11,866 bases of DNA from NCBI GenBank assembly GCA_023249795.1, contig JAHFBU010000022.1, positions 1 to 11,866 on the forward strand, in the 5' to 3' direction. The stretch is from Syntrophaceae bacterium (GTDB taxonomy: Bacteria > Desulfobacterota > Syntrophia > Syntrophales > UBA5619). The notes below the pieces were generated by a model. The model was not told the DNA's origin. It ran no database searches and saw only the letters and a program-made list of their open reading frames with translations. Below, piece by piece: positions 1-8,300 of this stretch. A program made the translations under genes and the position numbers. The number at the start of each line of letters is the position of its first letter. The stretch's first letter is position 1.

Positions 1-1209
1 GCCGAAATGATTCTCGCCTCATGGAAGATGGCGGAAAGCGGCGAGATCCCTCCCGCGGGTTACGGTTACGAATTCGAAACGGGTAACTCGGGCGGCGGCT
101 TTGACCGCATCCGGTTCAAGTTCCCGGAAAAACCGCCCGTCGAACTCCGGAGAGACGAAATTGATACCGGCCTTGAACTGAACCGCCGTCACGACGGCCG
201 TGCCCGGATCCGGATTGATGTGCCGTGGTATGGCGGAGGCATGTCCTTCGGTTCCGTCAGCAACACCACCCAGCTTTCGAAGGCCCGTGCGGCCGTGGCC
301 TGGAACACCTTCACCTGCACGGGTGAAGGCGGCTTCATGGAGCGGATGCGGCCTTACGACGATCACATGATCACGCAGGTGGCAACCGGCCTTTTCGGCG
401 TCCGCGAAGAGACGATCCAGCGCGTTCCCATCATCGAATTCAAATACGCCCAGGGGGCAAAACCGGGGCTGGGCGGGCATCTGCTGGGTGACAAGAACAC
501 CGATGCCGTCGCCAAGATGCGCGAAACGATCGTCGGGATACCCCTGTTCTCCCCCTTTCCGTTTCACAGCGTTTACTCCATCGAAGATCATATGAAGCAT
601 ATCGACTGGATCAAACACATCAACAGGCGGGCGCTGATCTCGACGAAGGTATCGACTCCGAACGACGTGGACATGGTCGCCGTGGGCAGCTACTCGGCGG
701 GAACGCATATCATCCATCTGGACGGCGGTTACGGCGGCACGGGCGCAGCACCCGACATCGCCAAGAAAAATATCGCCATGCCGATCGAATACGCCATCTC
801 CAAGGTGCACAACTTTCTCGCGGATGAAGGCGCCCGGGAGCAGGTGACCCTGGTGGCCAGCGGCGGCATCCGCAACCCTTACGATGTCGCCAAGGCGATC
901 GCCCTGGGCGCCGACGGCGTCGTCATCGGCACGGCGGAGCTGGTGGCCCTGGGATGCGTCCGGTGCGCGCGCTGCTCGACGGGCCGCGGATGTCCCCGGG
1001 GCATCGCGACCACCGACAAGTCGCTTGCCCGGAAGATCGATCTTGAGTGGGGGGCCCAGAGGATTATCAACCTGTACAACGCCTGGCGAAACGAACTCGT
1101 CGGTATTCTCCAGCGTCTGGGCTTAAGAAGCGTATCGATGCTCAGGGGACGTTCCGATCTCCTGATGCATCTCGATTATACCAACGATGTTGCGGAGCTT
1201 AAATCGTGA
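1..1209 (+). CDS. Glutamate synthase-like FMN-domain protein (archaeal-type GltB core), 5' partial
   Basis: This is the FMN/Fe-S catalytic domain of a split glutamate synthase. In the family it aminates 2-oxoglutarate on FMN with ammonia released by the amidotransferase subunit. The frame is open to base 1, so the first ATG (base 7) is probably internal and an N-terminal part is missing. Counting from that ATG, I see GGGMSFGS near residue 76, QGAKPGLGGHLLGDK (149-163), the FMN phosphate region GGYGGTGAAP (240-249), SGGI (285-288), GADGVVIGTAELVALGC (301-317) and a cysteine cluster CVRCARCSTGRGCP (317-330) followed by GIATTD. Classical GltB has PGEGGQLPG at the 2-oxoglutarate loop and three spaced cysteines, so both motifs differ here (see findings). 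The stop overlaps the next gene's GTG start by 4 bases, implying translational coupling. The fold is secure. Whether the product is glutamate is an inference. Confidence 0.9.
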   Translation, partial: AEMILASWKMAESGEIPPAGYGYEFETGNSGGGFDRIRFKFPEKPPVELRRDEIDTGLELNRRHDGRARIRIDVPWYGGGMSFGSVSNTTQLSKARAAVAWNTFTCTGEGGFMERMRPYDDHMITQVATGLFGVREETIQRVPIIEFKYAQGAKPGLGGHLLGDKNTDAVAKMRETIVGIPLFSPFPFHSVYSIEDHMKHIDWIKHINRRALISTKVSTPNDVDMVAVGSYSAGTHIIHLDGGYGGTGAAPDIAKKNIAMPIEYAISKVHNFLADEGAREQVTLVASGGIRNPYDVAKAIALGADGVVIGTAELVALGCVRCARCSTGRGCPRGIATTDKSLARKIDLEWGAQRIINLYNAWRNELVGILQRLGLRSVSMLRGRSDLLMHLDYTNDVAELKS

Positions 1210-3860
1210 ACAACGAACTGATCATGCGGGTCATCGACTCCAAGAAGAAATTGATCGAAGCATTCGATCTGCCGGCCACCGTCAGAAAAAGCGAAGAAGA
1301 GGGCGGGTGCGGCGTTGTGGGTTTCTGCTGCACCGAGCCGGTCCCCGGCAAGCACATCTATGAGCCCTCCAAGCAGATGCACAACCGTGGAAACGGCAAA
1401 GGCGGGGGCATCGCCGCAATCGGGTTCGTCCCGGAACAGATGGGCGTCAGCCGGGAGATCCTGGAAGACCATTACATGCTCCATGTCGCCTTCCTGGAGC
1501 CGGAGGTCAAGGATGAGGTTGAGGGCCTTTTTATCAACCCCCATTTCGACATCGCCTCATCCCGGATGCTCGATACGGCCGATGACTGGAAAGCGATTCC
1601 CGGGCTGCAGGTAAAGCCTCCCGATGTGTGCCGCTATTTTGTGAGGGTCAAGCCGGATGTCCTCGATCGTTTCATCCTCGAACACAACTTTCAGGATCTC
1701 GACCGCCGGGAGGCCGAGGAGGAATATCTCAACCAGAATAGCTTCAAACTCAACCAGATGTTTTACTCCGCCGTCGGAGACAAAAGGGCCTTTGTTCTCT
1801 CCCACGGCCGGAACATCATGATTCTCAAAGTGGTCGGATTCGCCGAGGCCATCGTCGATTACTACAAGGTCAGGGATCTCCGCGCCCATGTCTGGATCGC
1901 CCACCAGCGGTTTCCGACCAAGGGACGCGTCTGGCACCCGGCCGGCGCCCACCCCTTTACGGGCGTCAACATCGCGCTGGTCCACAACGGGGACTTCGCC
2001 AACTATCATTCCGTCTGCGAACACCTGCTGCAGCGCCACATCCGGCCGCAGTTTCTCACGGACACCGAGGTCTCCGTCCTGCTGTTCGACCTTCTGAACC
2101 GGACGTACCATTACCCCCTCGAACATATCATCGAAGCCCTGGCGCCGACCTCCGAGTTGGACTTTGACCGCCTTCCGGAAACGAAGAAGAAACTCTACCG
2201 GGCCATCCAGGCCACCCATATCCACGGTTCCCCGGATGGACCCTGGTTTTTTATTATTGCCCGGAACAATGTGGCCGAAAAACAGTTCCAGCTTCTGGGC
2301 ATCACGGACACGGCCATGCTCCGTCCGCAGGTCTTCGCCTTCTGCGACGGGGAGGTGCAGGTCGGGCTCATCGCCTCGGAGAAACAGGCCATCGACGCAA
2401 CGCTGCTGAGTCTGTCCAAAGACGATATCCGCATCTGTCCCGTGGCCGACCGTTACTGGAACGCCCGCGGAGGAAGCCATACCGACGGAGGCGCCTTCAT
2501 TTTCAACCTCACGCCGGAATCCGGCCGGCTGCGGCTGACCTGCGCCGACAAATTCGGCAATCCCGTTTCGCTGCCGAAGGGGACCGAGGCGTACGATTTT
2601 GCGTCTCAATCCTATCTTCAGCGGGAAATCGAATGCGATGTCGAACAGAAGATCAGGCAATTGGCGGAAACCGACGCAGCGGCTCTGTATCGCTACCTCC
2701 GGAACCAGATGGCCGTCTGGGGTTATGACGATCTGCGCGCCGCCTGCCGCGTGATTGTCGACAGTGCCAAAAATACCGATACCATCGGGATCGCGATCCA
2801 GGCCCTGACCATGCTCAACGATCTGCGCTACCCGACGGGCACGAAGAAGCGAAGCCATCTCCTCCATATCCTGAGGGGCGAACTCGACAGGCTCCTGAAA
2901 GGGCTGCCGCGCCTCGACCGGGGGAAGGAGACTTCGGGCGTCGAATACCGGCTGATCGACTTTGCCGGCAGTGGCGCCCTGCGCGCCCCGCTGCAAAATG
3001 AAACGACCCTGGTGATCGATGCCTTCGGCTTCCCCCCGGAAGGGGACAAGAGCGATGCCTCCCTTCTGATGGACGCCTACATGATGGGATGGCGCCGTTT
3101 CATCGCCTTCGGCTGCATCGGCCAGCGCTATATCGGCAACGGCCTCGGGCCTGAGACCGATGATGTGAGCATCGACGTTTACGGCAGTTCGGGCGACTAC
3201 CTGGCGTCCGGAATCGACGGGATGACGATCTCCGTGCACGGCAATGCCCAGGACCAGTTGGGACAGATTATCAAACGCGGGAAACTGGTCATCTACGGCG
3301 ACGTGGGACAGACCTTTCTCTACGGCGCCAAGGGCGGAGAGATCTACGTCATGGGGAATGCCGCGGGACGGCCGCTGATCAACTCCGTCGGGAAACCCCG
3401 CGTGGTCATCAACGGCACCTGCCTTGACTTTCTGGGCGAATCCTTCATGGCGGGCGATCCCCACAACGGCGGCGGGTTCGTCGTGTTGAACGGCGTGAAA
3501 TTTGCCGACGACGGGACCCTTGTCCTGATGAACGAGCCCTACCCGGGCAGCAACATCTTTTCCCTCGCGTCGGGAGGCGCCATCTATGTCCGCGACCCCG
3601 GCAAGACCCTGGTGGATCAGCAGCTCAACGGCGGGATGATCGCGCCGCTCTCGAAAAAAGACTGGGAACTCATCCTGCCCTATCTGGAAGAGAACGAGCG
3701 GCTCTTCCAGGTCAGAATCGAAGAGCTGCTGAAAGTAAACGGCGCGCCGATGAACCCTTTGCAGGTCTACCGCAAGGTCGTGCCGTTTGTCGCGGGGGGA
3801 GCGGCCGAACTTGAGGATGACGACCTGACGAGCGACGAATACAAGGAAGAAGAAACGTAG
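1206..3860 (+). CDS. Glutamine amidotransferase class II + GXGXG domain protein (glutamate synthase large-subunit parts)
   Basis: This protein fuses the glutaminase end and the C-terminal GXGXG beta-helix of glutamate synthase but has no FMN domain between them; that domain is the preceding gene. The likely nucleophile is Cys35 (GGCGVVGF), behind a 34-residue leader that would need removal, as is known for class II amidotransferases. HQRFPTKG (233-240), HNGD (260-263) and TDTEV (285-289) match the glutamine-binding Arg, oxyanion Asn-Gly and substrate Asp regions. Residues about 460-585 are a charged, probably helical linker. About 590-810 form the GXGXG domain, with repeated Gly-rich turns such as GDVGQTF, YGAKGGEIYVMG and PHNGGGFVVLNG. 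I chose the GTG at 1206 because GGAG at 1194-1197 lies 8 bases upstream and the start overlaps the previous stop (GTGA). An ATG at 1224 is the alternative. It probably hydrolyses glutamine and passes ammonia to the FMN subunit. The C-terminus is very acidic. Confidence 0.9.
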   Translation: MNNELIMRVIDSKKKLIEAFDLPATVRKSEEEGGCGVVGFCCTEPVPGKHIYEPSKQMHNRGNGKGGGIAAIGFVPEQMGVSREILEDHYMLHVAFLEPEVKDEVEGLFINPHFDIASSRMLDTADDWKAIPGLQVKPPDVCRYFVRVKPDVLDRFILEHNFQDLDRREAEEEYLNQNSFKLNQMFYSAVGDKRAFVLSHGRNIMILKVVGFAEAIVDYYKVRDLRAHVWIAHQRFPTKGRVWHPAGAHPFTGVNIALVHNGDFANYHSVCEHLLQRHIRPQFLTDTEVSVLLFDLLNRTYHYPLEHIIEALAPTSELDFDRLPETKKKLYRAIQATHIHGSPDGPWFFIIARNNVAEKQFQLLGITDTAMLRPQVFAFCDGEVQVGLIASEKQAIDATLLSLSKDDIRICPVADRYWNARGGSHTDGGAFIFNLTPESGRLRLTCADKFGNPVSLPKGTEAYDFASQSYLQREIECDVEQKIRQLAETDAAALYRYLRNQMAVWGYDDLRAACRVIVDSAKNTDTIGIAIQALTMLNDLRYPTGTKKRSHLLHILRGELDRLLKGLPRLDRGKETSGVEYRLIDFAGSGALRAPLQNETTLVIDAFGFPPEGDKSDASLLMDAYMMGWRRFIAFGCIGQRYIGNGLGPETDDVSIDVYGSSGDYLASGIDGMTISVHGNAQDQLGQIIKRGKLVIYGDVGQTFLYGAKGGEIYVMGNAAGRPLINSVGKPRVVINGTCLDFLGESFMAGDPHNGGGFVVLNGVKFADDGTLVLMNEPYPGSNIFSLASGGAIYVRDPGKTLVDQQLNGGMIAPLSKKDWELILPYLEENERLFQVRIEELLKVNGAPMNPLQVYRKVVPFVAGGAAELEDDDLTSDEYKEEET

Positions 3861-3907
3861 CGGAGAACGGGCCTCGGGCGTCTTAAAACCCGGATTATCC
3901 AAACCGC

Positions 3908-4498
3908 ATGGAAGAGCAGATAAACCCTATGCCAATAAAAATCAAAAGAGCGGCCGCCGGCCGGGGAATCATCGATCAGGTCAAAGAGATATCGGGAATC
4001 GACATCAACGGCTGCCTGCAATGCAGGAAGTGCACAAACGGATGTCCCGTATCGGGCTTCACAACGCCCTCCCCCTCGGAAATCATCAAAAGGCTGCAAC
4101 TCGGTGCCGGAGAAGAGCTGCTGGACAGCGAGATCATCTGGATCTGCGCTTCCTGCGCCACCTGCTTCAGCCGCTGCCCCATGGAGATCAACATGGCCGA
4201 GGTGATGGATGCCCTGCGCGTGCTGGCCGAAGCGAAAAACGCCGCAAGGCCGCGGGGGAACATGCCACTGATGAACAGGCTGCTCCTGGGAACCATCAGG
4301 ACCTTCGGGCGGACCTACGATCTGGGGGCCTTGGCCCTGTACAAGGCGGGCACGGCCTCCTATGGAAAGGATCTCGATAAACTGCCGTCCATACTGAAGA
4401 AGGGGAAGATCGCCCTCCTGCCCCCCCGCGGGGCCGACCGGAAAATGGTGAAACGGATATTCAACAACCTGGAAGAGACAAGGAAGAAGTCGAAATGA
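3908..4498 (+). CDS. hdrC: HdrC-like iron-sulfur subunit of a soluble heterodisulfide-reductase-type complex
   Basis: HdrC carries electrons between HdrA and HdrB through two [4Fe-4S] clusters in the cytoplasm. Both binding motifs are intact: CLQCRKCTNGCP at residues 36-47 and CASCATCFSRCP at 80-91. The second is followed by MEINMAEVMDALR, a typical HdrC continuation. The rest is a mostly helical C-terminal tail ending in a Lys-rich stretch. The length (196 aa) is normal for the family. The start is uncertain: the ATG at 3908 has no clear ribosome-binding site, while the in-frame ATG at 3929 (MPIKIKRAAAG) has GGAAGAG at 3910-3916 and gives a protein start closer to typical HdrC. A 47-base gap separates it from the amidotransferase gene, the largest gap in the operon. 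It overlaps hdrB by ATGA. Confidence 0.9.
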   Translation: MEEQINPMPIKIKRAAAGRGIIDQVKEISGIDINGCLQCRKCTNGCPVSGFTTPSPSEIIKRLQLGAGEELLDSEIIWICASCATCFSRCPMEINMAEVMDALRVLAEAKNAARPRGNMPLMNRLLLGTIRTFGRTYDLGALALYKAGTASYGKDLDKLPSILKKGKIALLPPRGADRKMVKRIFNNLEETRKKSK

Positions 4499-5373
4499 AA
4501 TACGCCTATTACCCGGGGTGTTCGGCGGAATCGACGGCCCGCGACCTGTACCGGTCCACCGTGGCCGTGGCCCCCGCGCTGGGGATCGCATTTGCGGAAC
4601 CCGAGGCATGGTCGTGCTGCGGAACCACCATGGCCCACCAGGTCGATCATGACCTCTCGCTGTCGCTCGCGGCCGCCAATCTTTTGAAAGTGAAGGATAT
4701 GGGGCTGGACATGGTGGTGAGCTGCGCCTCCTGCTACAGCCGGATGAAGATCGCCAACCATGAAATATCCACGAATCCCCTAAAGAGGAAGATCGTTTCC
4801 GCCGCCCTGGGGCGGGATTATGACGGCGCCGTCAAGGTGCGTCATTTCGTGGAAATCGTGATCGAGGATATCGGGCTTCCCGCCTTTAAAAAGGCGCTGA
4901 CCCACTCCCTCGGAGGGTTGAAGGTGGCGTCCTACTATGGATGCCTCATGGTGCGCCCCCCGGAAATCGCGGGGTTCGACGATCCGGAAAACCCCGTTTA
5001 CATGGACAAGCTCATAACCGCCATGGGCGGCGTGGCGCTCGACTGGCCGCACAAGGTCGAATGCTGCGGCGGCTCGCTCACGCTGACCCGGTCGGATCTT
5101 GTCGTCAGACTCTCCGAATCGGTCCTCGCCATGGCGAGGGATTCCGGCGCGGAATGTCTGGCCGTCGCCTGCCCCATGTGCCAGATCAATCTGGACATGC
5201 GGCAGGATGACATCTTCAGAACCCTGGGCAGGCGCTACAACATGCCGATCATTTACATTTCGCAGCTCATGGGATTGTGTCTGGGCATGTCGGAGGAGGC
5301 GCTCGGACTGGACAAGCTGATCGTTTCGCCCAAGGAGGCGATGAATCACGTCAGATCATCGGTAAGGTCATAA
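4495..5373 (+). CDS. hdrB: HdrB-like subunit with two CCG domains
   Basis: HdrB is the terminal subunit of Hdr complexes; in methanogens it holds two noncubane [4Fe-4S] clusters that reduce the CoM-S-S-CoB disulfide. Both CCG signatures are complete. The first has Cys9, Cys41-Cys42-Gly and Cys77-x2-Cys80. The second has Cys150, Cys190-Cys191-Gly-Gly and Cys226-x2-Cys229. The spacings (31/34 and 39/34 residues) fit the CCG family, so the protein looks catalytically intact. The length of 292 aa is normal. It starts at an ATG overlapping the hdrC stop (ATGA), with AGGAAG at 4481-4486 as ribosome-binding site. A bacterium would not be expected to use CoM/CoB, so its substrate here is unknown. It may be a thiol/disulfide couple or an electron relay. 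Confidence 0.93.
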   Translation: MKYAYYPGCSAESTARDLYRSTVAVAPALGIAFAEPEAWSCCGTTMAHQVDHDLSLSLAAANLLKVKDMGLDMVVSCASCYSRMKIANHEISTNPLKRKIVSAALGRDYDGAVKVRHFVEIVIEDIGLPAFKKALTHSLGGLKVASYYGCLMVRPPEIAGFDDPENPVYMDKLITAMGGVALDWPHKVECCGGSLTLTRSDLVVRLSESVLAMARDSGAECLAVACPMCQINLDMRQDDIFRTLGRRYNMPIIYISQLMGLCLGMSEEALGLDKLIVSPKEAMNHVRSSVRS

Positions 5374-5375
5374 TC

Positions 5376-8300
5376 ATGGAAAAAGGTAAAAAGAAAAAAA
5401 TCGGCGCCGTCCTCGTGCAGGGGGGAGGCATCGCCGGCGTCCAGGCCTCCCTCGATCTGGCCAATTCGGGATTCAAGGTTTATCTGGTCGAGAGTTCGGC
5501 CGCCATCGGCGGGATGATGGCCCATCTGGACAAGACGTTCCCGACCGGCGATTGCGCGACCTGCATCGTCTCCCCCAAGCTGGTCGAGTGCGCCCGAAAT
5601 CTCAATATAGAAATCCTGACGCTCTCCAAACTGGAGAAACTGGAAGGGACGCCGGGAAATTTCAAGGCCCATGTCAGGAAGTCCCCCCGCTACATCGACG
5701 AGAAAATCTGCAACGATTGCGGGGATTGCACCAAGGCCTGCCCGGTTGAAATCGACGACCGCTACAACCGCGACCTGGGAAAAAGGAAAGTCATCCAGAA
5801 ATATTCCGCCCAGGCGATCCCCAATAAGCCCAGGATCCTGAAGCTGGGGCACTCGCCGTGCAGAATGGAGTGTCCCGCCAACATCAACGTCCAGGGGTAT
5901 ATCCAGCTCATCAGGAAGAAGGAGTACGTCAAGGCGGCGAACCTCATCCGCGAGAGAAATCCCCTCGCGGGGATCTGCGGCCGGGTCTGCCCCGCCCCCT
6001 GCGAGACCGCCTGCACCCGCGCCAATGTGGATTCCGCGCTGGCCATAAGGCAGCTCAAGCGGTTCGCCGTGGACCAGGAAATCAAGATGGTGAATGCGGG
6101 TGAACTGGCGCTCCCGGAGGAAAAGTCCCCCGCGCCGAATGCCCCGAAGATTGCCATCATCGGCGCCGGACCGGCGGGACTCACGGCGGCCGGGGATCTG
6201 GCGGACAGCGGGTTTGCGGTGACCGTTTACGAAGCCTCCGGAACCGCGGGCGGCATGCTTCTCTGGGGAATCCCCGCCTACCGCCTGCCCAAGGACATTC
6301 TCGCCTACGAGGTGGAACTCATCCGGCGCAAAGGCGTCCGCATGATTTTAAACTGCCGCATCGGCGCGGATAAAACAATCGAAGAATTGCGGAAAGAATA
6401 CAGCGCCGTCTTCATCAGCGCCGGCGCCCATGTGAGCCGGAAGCTTGGGGTTCCCGGCGAAGAGGCCTCCGGCGTCGATTATGGCGTGGAATTCCTGAGG
6501 CAGGCCGGAAGCGCGGATGACAAACCCCGTGTCGGCAGGCATGTCCTGGTCATCGGAGGGGGCAACGTGGCCGTGGACGTGGCGCGAACAGCCCTCAGGC
6601 TCGGGGCAACGCAGGTCGAGATGGTGGCCCTGGAGAAACGCGATGAAATGCCCGCCTACAAGGAGGAGATCGCGGCCACGCTCGCCGAGGGGATCGTGAT
6701 ACACAACGGCTGGGGGCCGAACCGCATCATCGGCGAGGGGTCCGTCACCGGTATCGAACTTCGGGAATGCACCCGCGTGTTCGACGAGAACCGCCGTTTC
6801 AGCCCGCTTTACGATCCGACCCATCTGAAAACCATCGACGCCGATCAGATCATCGTGGCCATCGGCCAGGCGGTCAGCCCCGATCTGCTCACGCACTGCG
6901 GCCTTGCCATGCAGCGGGGCTGTTTCACCGCCGATCCGGTTACGCTGGAGACATCGGTCCCGGGCATTTTCGCCGGCGGCGAAAATGCCACCGGACCCGG
7001 AAGCGTCATCCAGGCCGTCGCCGCCGGGAAGCGGGCCGCCGAATCGATCGAACGCCACCTGCGCGGAAGGGAGCTCCGGACGGACCGTTTTTCCGATACG
7101 TTGAAGCCCCTGCCGGATGAGCATCTCCCCTCCACGGACAACGTCGAAAAGAGAGCACGGGCCGAGGCGGCACTGCTTCCGGCGGGCGAGCGGACGGTCG
7201 ATTTCCGGGAGATTGAAGCCGGCTTCTCCGTGGAAGAAGCCACGGCGGAGGCCGACCGCTGTCTGAACTGCGCCCTCTGCTCGGAGTGCATGGAGTGCGT
7301 CGCCGCCTGCGACAAGAAGGCCGTTGACCACGCCATGACGGAAGAGACCGTTGTCCTGGATGTCGGCTCCGTCATCCTCACGCCGGGTTTCGAGGAATTC
7401 GATGCCGAGCGCAAGGGGGAGTACGGGTTCAACCGCTACCGGAACGTTTTGACCAGCGTGCAGTTCGAGCGGATGCTGTCGGCGGCCGGTCCTTTTGCCG
7501 GACACGTCGTCCGCAGGGACGACGGCAAGGAGGCCAAACGAATCGCCTGGATTCAATGCGCCGGTTCCCGGGATGTGAAATCCGGAAACCCTTACTGTTC
7601 ATCAATCTGCTGCATGGCCACGACCAAGCAGGCCCTGGTGGCCGGCGAACACGTCGCGGGCCTCACGGCCACCATCTTCAATATGGATATCCGGGCCTTC
7701 GGCAAAGACTTCGATCAGTATTACGAACGGGCGAAGGGCAAGGACAATATCGAATATATCAAGAGCATCCCCTCCCGCATCATCCAGGTTCCGGGGTCGC
7801 TGGACGTCAGGCTGCGCTACGTGGATGAAAATTTCAAGACCATTGAACGCGATTTCGATCTGGTTGTCCTGGCCGTCGGCCTGGATCCCAAGCCGAACGT
7901 TTCGGCGGGCATGGCGCAGTTGGGGATCGAACTCAACGAGTTCGGCTTTTGCAAAACGAGCCGGTTCCTCCCGCTGGAAACATCCAGACCCGGCGTTTTT
8001 GTGGCGGGCGCATTCCAGGAACCCAAGGATATACCGGAGACCGTAACCCAGGCCAGCGCCGCCGCCTCCATGTCCATGGAGCTCCTGGCTTCGGCGCGAA
8101 ATACCCTGATTGCGAAAAAGAGTTATCCGCTGGAGCATGATTACGGCGACGACGAACCGCGGATCGGCGTTTTTGTCTGCCATTGCGGCATCAACATCGC
8201 CGCCACGGTGGATGTGGAAAAGGTGACCGCGGCCATTTCCGGCGATCCTCATGTGGTGGTCGCCTCGCACACCATGTACACCTGCTCGGACGCGAGCCTC

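Noticed and set aside
1557..3902. A 781-codon open frame on the minus strand opposite the amidotransferase gene
   Set aside because: It lies entirely antisense to a gene with clear family motifs, shows no recognisable domain, and is the usual effect of high-GC codon usage on the opposite strand. The same holds for the long minus-strand frames at 19-810, 6348-7556 and 7602-9515.
3861..3907. Possible promoter or terminator between the amidotransferase gene and hdrC
   Set aside because: Only a weak CGGG...CCCG pairing is visible, there is no U-tract, and I could not see a convincing -35/-10 pair. It is better read as a plain intercistronic gap, although an internal promoter cannot be excluded.
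5277..5375. An N-terminal extension of HdrA starting at a GTG inside hdrB
   Set aside because: The extra 33 residues are low-complexity read-through of hdrB sequence. The ATG at 5376 has AAGG 8 bases upstream and gives a protein beginning just before the FAD motif, as expected for HdrA-like modules.
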